Source: Actinomycetaceae bacterium
GTDB taxonomy: Bacteria > Actinomycetota > Actinomycetes > Actinomycetales > Actinomycetaceae
DNA: 64,000 bases
Direction of reading: 5' to 3'
Assembly (NCBI GenBank): GCA_030530685.1
Contig: JAUMUM010000001.1
Location: 124,001-188,000, forward strand
The first letter of the stretch is position 1. Every line of letters begins with the position of its first letter. The notes beneath the pieces are model-generated. The model was not told the DNA's origin. It was given only the letters and a program-made list of their open reading frames with translations, and searched no databases. A program made the translations under genes and the position numbers. This document shows, one piece after another, positions 35,945 through 44,759 of the stretch.

Positions 35945-36944
35945 TGCCGCGCCCCTCCGCTTCGGCGCTCATTGAAGATTCGTCGCTACTCCCGTTCTCG
36001 ACAAGGCCATCCTGTTCGGCACCAGCCCAGTCGGCGTCAATATCGTCGATGCCCCTATTCTCCCAGTCGGCGTAGGTCCCACCTTCCCAGGTCCAACTTG
36101 TTCGGCCGTTGCAGCTGCGCCCACAGGCAATCGCACCCGCGGTGGAGGGAGATGAGAAAGGAATGTCGCGGGCAACGATTCCGGTCTTCCCATCAACGAC
36201 TATGGAGCCGTCCGCAACGAGTTTGTCATGCTGCGCCTTATACGAGGCATAGGAACGGCGTGTCTGTTCGCTGCCACCAGGACGAGTCCATGAACCGACC
36301 ACATGGGAGTCTTTAAGCATGACGAACTCGTCACCGACAACACGGGCACGAGCGTCGACCCCATTCCGCCGATTCACAAGCGTGAAAATGGGAGACTCAC
36401 GCGGAGCAGTTGGCGTGAAGACCTCACCACTTGTATCGGTGGTCCGCAGAACGTTAACGCCTAGTACCGGCAGAACGCCGCGCACCTGGTCAAGGAAGGT
36501 TTCCGCGTCGGATTCCTGCGCTTCGGAAAGTTTGCGTGGCTGTGGGCTTTGCTTGTTGTCACAGAGTGTGCATCGCTCTGCTTTTGTCGCAATTTCAAGA
36601 AGGCGAGCCTCGAGATAACCCCAGTGCCCTTCATTGAAAGAGTCCTCGCGGGATGAAATGAGGACTGCCCTATTCCACCAGTCTTTTTTACGTTGGTGGT
36701 CGGAGAACCTATGGGAGAAGTCCTCTGTACGACCTATGTAGCAGAGCGTGCTCTTGATCGCATCTGGGTCGTCACCGAGTAGGAAATAGACGCCGTTAGT
36801 CTGGGCGTCGGGGCGCGAGAGCAACCGTTGCAAGTCCTTTCGCGGCCCAACGAGGACATGACCGGTCCAGCCAGACACGTTGGCAGTAGTAATCCCGCCA
36901 GGTTCGCCGTCGACGAGGAAGAGCTCGATATGTTTACCCCTCAT
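35937..36944 (-). CDS. GIY-YIG nuclease with DUF4357-like domain
   Basis: 335 residues. The N-terminal half is a GIY-YIG nuclease: GVYFLLG (GVY for GIY), CYIGRTEDFSHRF (YIG and the Arg helix) and a downstream Glu (YLEARLLE). The C-terminal half resembles DUF4357 (FTLVNRRNGVDARARVVGDEFVML, ending GRTSWTWEGG). The gene is packed between hsdS and hsdR (4-base gap and 8-base overlap). Such proteins recur in type I systems, where their job is unclear; restriction of modified DNA is possible. Confidence 0.85.
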   Translation of the reverse strand: MRGKHIELFLVDGEPGGITTANVSGWTGHVLVGPRKDLQRLLSRPDAQTNGVYFLLGDDPDAIKSTLCYIGRTEDFSHRFSDHQRKKDWWNRAVLISSREDSFNEGHWGYLEARLLEIATKAERCTLCDNKQSPQPRKLSEAQESDAETFLDQVRGVLPVLGVNVLRTTDTSGEVFTPTAPRESPIFTLVNRRNGVDARARVVGDEFVMLKDSHVVGSWTRPGGSEQTRRSYASYKAQHDKLVADGSIVVDGKTGIVARDIPFSSPSTAGAIACGRSCNGRTSWTWEGGTYADWENRGIDDIDADWAGAEQDGLVENGSSDESSMSAEAEGRGNE

Positions 36945-36948
36945 GTGC

Positions 36949-38169
36949 TTACTTCCTTTCGGGGAATGTCAAAAGTCGGTCACGGTAGTACTCGTATTGC
37001 TTACGTCGCGCGGCGATCTCGGCCGGCAAGCCGGAGGTGAGGTCATTGACGAGAGCGTCGAATTTGTCTAGGACTTCAGCTATACGGCGTTGTTCAGACA
37101 AAGAAGGAAGGGGAATCGGGAACCTTCTAATCAATCTTGCATTGAGGTCTAAGCGCGCTCCACGACCAAGCGCCTTGAGTTGCCGATATCTATGACTCAC
37201 CCAATGGAAAACGTAACGATAATCGGCCTGCATATGATTAATCTCTATATTGCAGCAATGCTGGTTGGTCGTCAAAGGAACCTTATTGATGGCGCAACGC
37301 CCTGCAGTTGCGCCTGAAATTGCCACGATCACGCAATTTGCTGGAATCCAGGAAACTCCGGTTTCCCGCAGAGCCCTGTCAGTTATGAAAACTTTGGTCT
37401 TCCATATGTCGTGGAACTGGATTTCATTCGTTCGGAGCCAGGGAATAGTACCTTCGTTGTAATACTCCGGGGCACCAGCCTTTGGGGTAGCACCAGAGGA
37501 TACTCGTGTCGAGATAGCCTCCAAAGTTGTCCACTCCGCTTCTTGCACACGGTCGTCCTCAAATATCCTCGCGCGGTAATAGTCGTATTGCTTGCGACGA
37601 GCCTCCAGCTCGGCCTCCAGCTCGGCCTCCAGCTCAGTGAACTGATCCAGTATTCTCACGATCTCATGTTGCACCTCAAGCGGCGGCACCGGAACACGGA
37701 TCTTTGCAAGATTCTTGGCAGAAAGCTCAATAACCTTGGTCCCAAAGGCATACTTCCTCTTTTCTATCGCGAACTCTGCTGAGCGAAAATAGTAGGAAAG
37801 AAACTTGGTATCCTGCGCTGAGTGTAAAACAGTCGCATGTCCGCCAGTTACGACCTCGGTCTTGCCACACCAAGCGACGGCTTTACCCACGTCTTCCATA
37901 TTCTCACTAGTGTTCGCCACAACGAGGGCACCCGGAGGAACGATGGTCAGTTTCGCAGCGTAGTCGGGTTCAACGTACGCGCACGTTCTTGAGGTATGAA
38001 TTCCGTAACGTGTGTAAATGTGCCCGTAATGGATGGCGCCAACACCATGCTCTCGAAATGTTGATTTTGGCATACCACTTCCTCGCACGAGTTTGGCGAT
38101 ATCTCCAATTGCCCGGTACTCCACCCCGTCCGGACACAGATCACGGAGCATGTCTTCTATCCGGCTCAC
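36949..38169 (-). CDS. hsdS: Type I specificity subunit
   Basis: 406 residues. Two target recognition domains (about 15-165 and 215-370) are each followed by a conserved helix of the form RRKQYDYYRARIF and RRKQYEYYRDRLL. The DNA target cannot be read. The first conserved helix contains three 4-residue repeats (ELEA), comparable to the TAEL repeats of the EcoR124 family. The gene overlaps hsdM by 4 bases. Confidence 0.93.
   Translation of the reverse strand: MSRIEDMLRDLCPDGVEYRAIGDIAKLVRGSGMPKSTFREHGVGAIHYGHIYTRYGIHTSRTCAYVEPDYAAKLTIVPPGALVVANTSENMEDVGKAVAWCGKTEVVTGGHATVLHSAQDTKFLSYYFRSAEFAIEKRKYAFGTKVIELSAKNLAKIRVPVPPLEVQHEIVRILDQFTELEAELEAELEARRKQYDYYRARIFEDDRVQEAEWTTLEAISTRVSSGATPKAGAPEYYNEGTIPWLRTNEIQFHDIWKTKVFITDRALRETGVSWIPANCVIVAISGATAGRCAINKVPLTTNQHCCNIEINHMQADYRYVFHWVSHRYRQLKALGRGARLDLNARLIRRFPIPLPSLSEQRRIAEVLDKFDALVNDLTSGLPAEIAARRKQYEYYRDRLLTFPERK
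37600..37635 (-). repeat. Three 12-base tandem repeats in the hsdS spacer
   Basis: Three units (37600-37611, 37612-37623, 37624-37635) encode ELEA three times; two are identical and one differs by one base. In EcoR124-type HsdS a gain or loss of one 12-base unit changes the spacing of the bipartite target. Confidence 0.85.
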
Positions 38170-39734
38170 TTTGTGCCCTCCAGCTCTGCGACGATCTCGT
38201 CAATCGACGAGCGAAGCTCAACTTGGCGCGCAACGATCCTTTGGATCTCTGCATTGAGCTCCGATATATCCACCACTTCTTGCGTGTTCTCTTGCTCCAC
38301 GAAGCTCGACACCGAGAGCGTGTAGCCGTCCTCGGCAATCGACTCATTGTCAACCAACGCAGCAACGTGATCCACGCTGACACGGGCCTCCAACACATCG
38401 AGAATCCTCTGTTGATGTTTCGGCAGAAGCTTGTTCTTATTCCCCTCGCGACTGAACTGGTCCGAAGCATCCACGAACAGCACAGCACTGTCAGCCTTCG
38501 ATTTCTTGAGCACGATAATGCAGGTCGCGATAGTCGTGCCAAAGAACATGTCCGGTGGAAGCTGAATGACCGCGTCGACATAGTTATTGTCGACAAGGTA
38601 CTTGCGGATCTTCTGCTCGGCACCACTGCGGTAGAGCACGCCGGGAAACTCGACAATAGCGGCAGTGCCATCGACAGCGAGACTCGAAAGAATGTGCATG
38701 GTGAACGCCAAGTCCGCTTTCGACTTGGGCGCGAGCACTCCCGCAGGAGCAAAACGTTCATCGTTGATGAGCAGCGGGTTTGCGTTACCCTCCCACTTAA
38801 TCGAATAGGGAGGATTGGAGACGATCGCTTCGAACGGTTCTTCGTGTCGGTGCTGCGGGTCCGTGAGGGTGTCCCCGTGGGCGATGTCAAACTTCTCGTA
38901 GTTCACGTCGTGCAGGAACATGTTGATGCGAGCCAGGTTGTAGGTGGTCAGGTTAATTTCCTGACCGAAAAAGCCTTGGAGCACGTTCTCTTTGCCGAGC
39001 ACTTTGGCAAACTTCAGCAGCAGCGAACCCGATCCAGCCGCAGGATCGTACACTTTGTTCACTCGGTTCTTTCCTATCACCGTAATGCGCGCGAGCAATT
39101 CGGAGACCTCCTGGGGCGTGTAGTACTCACCTCCAGACTTACCGGCACTTGAGGCGTACATCTGCATGAGGTACTCATACGCGTCGCCAAACAAGTCGAT
39201 CGAGTTATCCTCGAAGCTTCCAAGCGGGAGGTCACCCACCGCGTTAAGAATCTTGACGAGCTTCTCGTTACGTTTGGCAACGCTCGATCCGAGTCTGGAA
39301 CTATTGGGGTCAAGATCGTCGAATAGTCCCTTGAGATCACCTTCTGCCGCGGTGCCTACAGCCGAACCCTCAATGTTCTTGAAGACGCGGGCAAGAGTCT
39401 CATTGAGGTTGACGTCCTGGGCCGCCTTGGCCCGGACATTGCAAAAGAGTTCGGACGGGAGGATGTAAAAGCCCTTCTCTTCAACCGTCTGCTCGCGTCC
39501 ATACTCTGCGACCGAATCGTCCAGTTGCGCGTAGTCGAAATCGAGAGCGCCGGCCTCGCGCTCGCCCCTGTTGACGTATGCGGTGAGATTCTCGGATATG
39601 AAGCGATAGAACAGCGTTCCAAGCACGTATGCCTTGAAGTCCCAACCATCAACGGCGCCTCGTAGGTCGTTGGCAATGCGCCAGATCGTACTGTGCAGCT
39701 CCTCGCGCTGTCTTTCCTTTGAGGTCGGTGTCAT
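38166..39734 (-). CDS. hsdM: Type I N6-adenine methyltransferase
   Basis: 522 residues from ATG 39734 (AGGA upstream); the frame extends to 39872, but the family starts with MTPTSKERQREELH as here. The SAM motif is YDPAAGSGSLL and the catalytic motif SNPPYS. The N-terminal helical domain is of the EcoR124 (type IC) kind. First gene of the hsdMS-GIY-hsdR operon. Confidence 0.95.
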   Translation of the reverse strand: MTPTSKERQREELHSTIWRIANDLRGAVDGWDFKAYVLGTLFYRFISENLTAYVNRGEREAGALDFDYAQLDDSVAEYGREQTVEEKGFYILPSELFCNVRAKAAQDVNLNETLARVFKNIEGSAVGTAAEGDLKGLFDDLDPNSSRLGSSVAKRNEKLVKILNAVGDLPLGSFEDNSIDLFGDAYEYLMQMYASSAGKSGGEYYTPQEVSELLARITVIGKNRVNKVYDPAAGSGSLLLKFAKVLGKENVLQGFFGQEINLTTYNLARINMFLHDVNYEKFDIAHGDTLTDPQHRHEEPFEAIVSNPPYSIKWEGNANPLLINDERFAPAGVLAPKSKADLAFTMHILSSLAVDGTAAIVEFPGVLYRSGAEQKIRKYLVDNNYVDAVIQLPPDMFFGTTIATCIIVLKKSKADSAVLFVDASDQFSREGNKNKLLPKHQQRILDVLEARVSVDHVAALVDNESIAEDGYTLSVSSFVEQENTQEVVDISELNAEIQRIVARQVELRSSIDEIVAELEGTK

Positions 39735-40060
39735 GTCGCTCTTTTCCTGTGCCTGAGGCGCATTCTTCACTTGTTCGAGAAGGTCGGTCCTAGCGTACAA
39801 CCAGCCGCCGACACTTTTCGCGGTTGCGTTCTTTAGGCAGGGTCGCACGATGGCTGCGTTCCGGTTGTACATGTGAGCAAGTAAGTCTCTCGCAGGTCAC
39901 CAGTGACTGACGATGGGCTATCTCATAGATCGCGTAGTTCTCAAGTCGTTCGGGAAAACACACCGACTCGACCCATACGCGGTCACATCGACCATCACGT
40001 ACCCCAATTCAGGTCGGTCAACAGCACAGGTAGATTCGCGAGCTGATGCCGCGCTTCCCT
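39735..40060. other. 326-base gap between hsdM and the helicase gene
   Basis: No gene is evident. The in-frame extension of hsdM (to 39872) contains no ribosome site or known fold. The hsd promoter must lie here, as both flanking genes are on the minus strand. Confidence 0.4.
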
Positions 40061-41230
40061 TTACATCCCTACTTTCAAGAGATGCTCGTTGCCGTCAAAA
40101 AGTGATGGGCAATAGTGGGCCGACCACACTTCCACGTTAGTAATCGCAGGTGCCAGACAGTTACTTCGCACGGCTTTGACAACGACAGCCACGGAATACT
40201 TAGCACGCGTAACTGCTACATAAAAGGCGCAGGCAGCCTTGCCTTTGAGAGGCCGACCCTTGCAGATAAAGTCACGTATTGGCTCTGTAGCCAATACGGC
40301 CACACGTTCGTAGGTACGGCCTTTTGAAACACCAAAGTTGATTGGATCGAAAGAGTCACATTCCTTCCACGAGTCTTTGGAACGGCGGAGCACGATTGGT
40401 TTGAACTCCTTGTAATAGGCATCAAGGTCATCCTCTGAGATGAGGAACACTCCATCATGGCCAGTGCGTTCATTCATCCGCGAAGTAGTTCGCGTAAACC
40501 CATATTCATCAGGAAAGATGGAATCAGAAAAGTCGGCTATTGTCTGATTGAACCTGTACGTTTCCGCCTTTTCGCAGATGTCGAGCACGCTCAAGTCTAG
40601 CTGCCGATACCAATCCAGGAGGTTCAGCCGATCAGCCTTCTTGTTCTTCGGGGACTTCAGACTGCTGTCTAAGAGGGATTGTCGGCTGTCGCCAACGAGC
40701 AAGCATGGCACGTGGCCTTGTTGCAAGAGCTTCTTTATGACCTCCAAACCATAGCGGCTGATGTCTTGAGCCTCGTCAACGACGATCTCATCGTAGATCC
40801 TCTGGAGCCGGTACTCGACACGCCCTTCGGCCTTGACTAAGACCTGGTAAGCAAGCTCTTCTATGTTGTCTCTGTAGACCAATCCGGTATCTGTGAAGTA
40901 TCGCCTTGGATCTTGCTGCTTCTTGTAGAGAAGATCTTCTTTCTCCTCACCGGCTTCGAACAAAAAGCCTGTGATCGTCACATCCGGGAACAACAGCGGG
41001 AGGTAGGGGCGTATGACGTGGTTAAGAAGGAAGGCATACCATCCCATTACTTCAGGAATCCCAGATGCTGAGTGGACAGAATTCGCAAGTCTCCCCTCTA
41101 GCTCGTCTTGCCCAGACTGGGTCAGCGTTATAACAAGTCTACGTTTATCCGATGACGCACTTGCACAATACGCAACGATGTGTTCAGTCTTTCCGGAACC
41201 TGCGCAAGCATGGATGAACCTATGTTTCAC
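40061..41230 (-). CDS. gajB: UvrD-like helicase, GajB-like
   Basis: 389 residues of superfamily 1. Walker A ACAGSGKTE (9-17), motif II VDEAQDIS, motif III LLVGDSRQSLLD, and motif VI VAVTRAKYSVAVVV are all intact. It is shorter than known GajB proteins (about 490 residues). The gene overlaps the OLD-family nuclease gene by 4 bases, a Gabija arrangement. In Gabija, GajB senses DNA ends and activates GajA. Here the helicase may have a reduced accessory domain. Confidence 0.85.
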   Translation of the reverse strand: MKHRFIHACAGSGKTEHIVAYCASASSDKRRLVITLTQSGQDELEGRLANSVHSASGIPEVMGWYAFLLNHVIRPYLPLLFPDVTITGFLFEAGEEKEDLLYKKQQDPRRYFTDTGLVYRDNIEELAYQVLVKAEGRVEYRLQRIYDEIVVDEAQDISRYGLEVIKKLLQQGHVPCLLVGDSRQSLLDSSLKSPKNKKADRLNLLDWYRQLDLSVLDICEKAETYRFNQTIADFSDSIFPDEYGFTRTTSRMNERTGHDGVFLISEDDLDAYYKEFKPIVLRRSKDSWKECDSFDPINFGVSKGRTYERVAVLATEPIRDFICKGRPLKGKAACAFYVAVTRAKYSVAVVVKAVRSNCLAPAITNVEVWSAHYCPSLFDGNEHLLKVGM

Positions 41231-42846
41231 GACTCCGCCTTTATGAAGGGCTCCAACGCAGAAAATGCACGCCTAAAGTAGTCAGGAGGTGTCAGACTTT
41301 TGGAGGATTCTGCTATGGTCAATGCAGTTCCGGTCTTGTCCTTCATCATCCAATCTTGAATGGGACAAGTAGCTTTTGGAAACACCTGACGCAGTTGCTG
41401 TTCATCATTGAAATAGCGGATCTGCGACTCCAACGTGTTGCCCTGCTCTTCCTTCCCGACATACATGTCGCGGACACCGTCCTTCCGGTAACGTTTCACT
41501 CTGTCCACCCAGTGGTTCACCGACTTGCCATCATTGTCTCGTAAGGCAAATAGCTGTCTGTCAAGCATGTTTGCCAACTCGAAGCACCTCTCGAAAGAGA
41601 CACCGTTGATCGCCATCACGTCTATCCCATAATCCATGGGCTCACATCCATAGCGATCCTTGAAGAAACGATTGAATACGATCTCGTCAGAAGGACCTTC
41701 AACGACAACGATTTTGTCTGCCAGAATCAGGCGCATCGTGTCAAATCCGGATAGGCGTTTGAAGTAGTTGATCGTATTCGGCTCCAGTCCACCAAACCTC
41801 GAAGACTGTCCATTGCTCAAAAAAGTGACTTGGTTCAGTCCAAGTCTATTGAGAACGTAGGAGCTATGGGTCGTGATATAGATTTGCCGTCCTTTAGCTG
41901 CGTCTTGAATGTATGAGATGAGCTCACGGAGACGAGTATGGCTGAGGTGGTTCTCTGGTTCCTCAATAAAGATCAGGTTGCTCGTGTCCTGACTTCGACT
42001 CAACGCGAGGCTAGTCTTGGCTCTGGCTTGGTTCCCTTGGCCCGACATTGACAGTGGTATTGCGTTGATATCAGGGATGAGCGTGTTTTCCCATGATGCG
42101 GATCTGGACTGATCAACCTGAAGTCCGACTACGACTCCAGGCATTCCGCCTCTTTCGCCCTGCAACTCCTTGTTAAGGGCACTAAGGACATCTTGGCCAA
42201 GGGTTCCTCGAAGCTTGCGGTGTTTAACGGAGACAAGGCTTCGGTCTTTTGGGTCAAGACGTGATTCCAGGAGCTGCCGAGTGTAGTAGTCGACACCTCG
42301 TTCGGAGCGGATGGTGCGACTATCGATGAGTGATATGCCAAGCTCTTTCGGTCGTTTAAGAACGGGGTCCCCTGCGAAGTTCCGCCATTCGAAAGCATAG
42401 TACTCCACCGGTAGAACACGTGGACAGTCCTCCTGCGCAAAGTACTGTTCAAGCTCTTCCACGAAATCAGGGTCGGGATGAGCCCATACTGATAATCCAG
42501 CAGAGTCTTCCTTAGCTAAGTTGTGGATACCCCTGAGCTTTTCAAGTTCTCCTCGTTCTACGTCAAGATGTACATCAATCTGGAACTCTGGTGGAGAGCA
42601 TGCTTTGTTCCCAGACTCACGCTGGTCGAAGAAATGGTCGATGTCGTCTTTGTTAAACCAGTAAGGATTGAGGTATTCCGCGGCGCGCACGCCACCGACT
42701 CGGCCGGTGAGAGCTAGAGTTATGGCTTCGAGCAGAGTCGACTTCCCAGCCTCGTTGCCTCCGACAATGATGTTCATCCTGGGCTCCGGTTCGAAGACGA
42801 AGTCACGGAACTTGCGGTAACCGCGGATTTGGACCTTTGTGATCAT
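41227..42846 (-). CDS. gajA: OLD-family ATPase/Toprim nuclease, GajA-like
   Basis: 539 residues from ATG 42846 (GTG just upstream is possible). Walker A GGNEAGKST (29-37), an ABC-like signature LSMSGQGNQ (265-273), and Walker B LIFIEEPENHLS (291-302) form the ATPase. The Toprim nuclease has VVVEGPSDE with Glu383 and LRDNDGK with Asp437 and Asp439. With the helicase it forms a class 2 OLD (Gabija-like) system that would nick phage DNA when nucleotides are depleted. Confidence 0.87.
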   Translation of the reverse strand: MITKVQIRGYRKFRDFVFEPEPRMNIIVGGNEAGKSTLLEAITLALTGRVGGVRAAEYLNPYWFNKDDIDHFFDQRESGNKACSPPEFQIDVHLDVERGELEKLRGIHNLAKEDSAGLSVWAHPDPDFVEELEQYFAQEDCPRVLPVEYYAFEWRNFAGDPVLKRPKELGISLIDSRTIRSERGVDYYTRQLLESRLDPKDRSLVSVKHRKLRGTLGQDVLSALNKELQGERGGMPGVVVGLQVDQSRSASWENTLIPDINAIPLSMSGQGNQARAKTSLALSRSQDTSNLIFIEEPENHLSHTRLRELISYIQDAAKGRQIYITTHSSYVLNRLGLNQVTFLSNGQSSRFGGLEPNTINYFKRLSGFDTMRLILADKIVVVEGPSDEIVFNRFFKDRYGCEPMDYGIDVMAINGVSFERCFELANMLDRQLFALRDNDGKSVNHWVDRVKRYRKDGVRDMYVGKEEQGNTLESQIRYFNDEQQLRQVFPKATCPIQDWMMKDKTGTALTIAESSKSLTPPDYFRRAFSALEPFIKAES

Positions 42847-43063
42847 CACGCCACCAACCTGCCTAATCGTCGTGACAACATCGTATCGTTTAGGCTGTGG
42901 AACGAACTGAGTAGTGATGCCTTCGTCACTTATGGACTCGAGGAGTGTTGGATGCGGAACCGTTCGATCTCGCGTAGATCTGTCTCAATGTTGATGTTAA
43001 TGGCTTCGATGAGGAAGGTTAGCAGACGTTCGCACATACGAACCCTCAGCCGTCGACTTGGTG

Positions 43064-43231
43064 ATGACCGTTCAGGACAGTATCGCCATCGACTGGGATC
43101 GGAAAGAGAGCGTGCGCGCCGAGATTCGCTCGCGGGTCCGGCGTCAGCTCGCGCGCCATGGTTATCCGGTTGAGGCGGAAGGCAAGGCCATTGAGCTAGT
43201 CCTAGAACAGGCAAGGGTACTGGCGTGGTAG
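43064..43231 (+). pseudogene. Relic of the C-terminus of another HsdR
   Basis: Reading from about 43061 to TAG at 43229-43231 gives SIAIDWDRKESVRAEIRSRV, then RRQLARHGYP and LVLEQARVL. This is the usual end of type I restriction R subunits (DW-RESVRA-LR..., KYGYP, VLEQAE). Nothing HsdR-like precedes it. GC is about 65% (39 of 60), unlike the genes on both sides. It is on the opposite strand from the present hsdR, which has a different end. I take it as a leftover of a lost system; a 55-residue protein could still be made. Confidence 0.65.
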
Positions 43232-43354
43232 CCAGCAAACGAATGTGGCCGCCACCAACATTCGTTCGCACAAACCGAAGGAGTCAGAAGAGCATGGCAT
43301 GTGTAGTATGTTGGCACCACATATCGGGAAAATTTGTCGGAGGGAGCACAGACG

Positions 43355-44062
43355 GTGAATACAGACGTCAACATCTATTGTGATGAGAGCACACACCTCC
43401 CCAATGACGGGCACCCCTTCATGGTGCTTGGTGCCATCGTCTGTCCTGTGGACAGAGCAAAGAAGGCAAATGATAGGTTGACTGAACTGCGTCACAAGTA
43501 CGATTTGCCCAAGTCCTTTGAGATCAAATGGACAAAAGTGTCTCCCGCAAAATACTCTTTCTATCTTGATGTTCTTGACTACTTCTTCGACAACGACGCT
43601 CTTGAGTTTCGTTCCGTCGTTGCGTCAAAGAAAAACTTGAATCACGCAGCTTACGGACAGACACATGATGACTGGTACTACAAGATGATGTTCTACCTGA
43701 TCCGAAATGTCCTCCCTTCTGGCCAAAAGTCATACATTTATCTTGATAAGAAAGACACCAGAGGAAGTATTAAAGTAAGAAAGCTCCACGAGGTAATCTC
43801 AACGGCTGCCTATGACTTTAGACGCGATAATATTCGCAGAGTTCAAGTCGTCGAATCCCACCATGTAGGACTGATGCAGCTCGCTGATCTGCTTATTGGC
43901 GCAGTCAACTATGCCAACCGCAACCTCAACACCAGTAGCGCCAAAGACATGCTGGTGGAACGGATTCGCAAACGGGCAGGCGTTACTCTCACTCGAACAA
44001 CTCTGCTGAAAGAGACTAAGTTCAACGTATTTCATTGGACCCCAAGGGAGCGTCCATCGTGA
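43355..44062 (+). CDS. DUF3800 protein
   Basis: 235 residues from GTG 43355 (GGAGGG upstream). The DUF3800 hallmark is near the N-terminus, YCDEST (Asp10-Glu11), and a later conserved LMQLADLLIGAVN. This family is thought to have an RNase H-like fold and is common in defence and mobile DNA. It ends in a GTGA overlap with the next gene, so the two form an operon. GC is about 42%, well under the genome. Function unknown. Confidence 0.82.
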   Translation: MNTDVNIYCDESTHLPNDGHPFMVLGAIVCPVDRAKKANDRLTELRHKYDLPKSFEIKWTKVSPAKYSFYLDVLDYFFDNDALEFRSVVASKKNLNHAAYGQTHDDWYYKMMFYLIRNVLPSGQKSYIYLDKKDTRGSIKVRKLHEVISTAAYDFRRDNIRRVQVVESHHVGLMQLADLLIGAVNYANRNLNTSSAKDMLVERIRKRAGVTLTRTTLLKETKFNVFHWTPRERPS

Positions 44063-44583
44063 ACTCTCTCGATCCAGATCCAAAGTTTGATCCCGCATCA
44101 ATGTCGGAGGATGCTTACCTGGAAAGACTGTACTCCAAGTTTCGTCAAGACTTAATTGAGCGAAGCATACGGTGGAAGCGCAACAATGCGTATGTACGCC
44201 TCCGCCGAGAGCCGGAGATCAAGGGCCGACACGCGATCTTTTGGCACATTGTTAGCGGCGGAAGCAACAACGAACCTGACCGCACTCTAGATCCCGAGCG
44301 GTGCAGGCGCATTCACTGGATACGCCTACTAGTTGAACAGTTCAATATTGACCATCCACAGAAATCTACGGAACTCCACTGGTGGATCAGCGATGATCCA
44401 AGATGGCAGAAAGAGCCACGTTATGTTCTCGCAACCCTCGACTACGACTATGTAGTCATTATTCAAGAAAAGAGAACATATGCTCTTCTAGTTACAGCCT
44501 ATTATGTTGAGACCCCTCGCAGGAGGGCGAAGTTTCGTGAGCAGCATGACCGATACTGGCAAAAGCAAGAGCCGCTCGCTTAG
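44059..44583 (+). CDS. Possible PBECR-type nuclease, partner of DUF3800 protein
   Basis: 174 residues from GTG 44059 (AAGGGAG 8 bases before). The core pattern HAIFWHIVSGG (58-68), RCRRIHWIR (81-89) and a C-terminal beta unit DYDYVVIIQEKRTYALLVTA resemble the PBECR (phage-Barnase-EndoU-ColicinE5/RelE-like) RNase proteins, which often end with a YxLxTAYYV-like strand. That assignment rests on motif memory only. Together with DUF3800 it may be a toxin-antitoxin or abortive unit. Confidence 0.6.
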   Translation: MNSLDPDPKFDPASMSEDAYLERLYSKFRQDLIERSIRWKRNNAYVRLRREPEIKGRHAIFWHIVSGGSNNEPDRTLDPERCRRIHWIRLLVEQFNIDHPQKSTELHWWISDDPRWQKEPRYVLATLDYDYVVIIQEKRTYALLVTAYYVETPRRRAKFREQHDRYWQKQEPLA

Positions 44584-44759
44584 CGAACGGCTCCAGATAC
44601 TCCTTCAACTCATGGTTGATGAGCTATTTCAATGCTAGCATCATCTGGGCGCTGATGGAACAGCTTGGATTTCAAAGCGCCAACGCTCGACATGGCCGCC
44701 CTCAACATCCCGCTTAAGCCTCGGAGCCTCAGATGCCACATCACGCCTTTATGCCACCA

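Noticed and set aside
42930-43271. A minus-strand frame of 113 residues over the HsdR relic
   Set aside because: The plus-strand reading gives recognisable HsdR sequence; the minus frame gives none. Its last 35 residues are protein-like but have no clear start.
44617-44718. A 33-residue frame after the PBECR-like gene
   Set aside because: Too short, with no ribosome site or homology I recognise.
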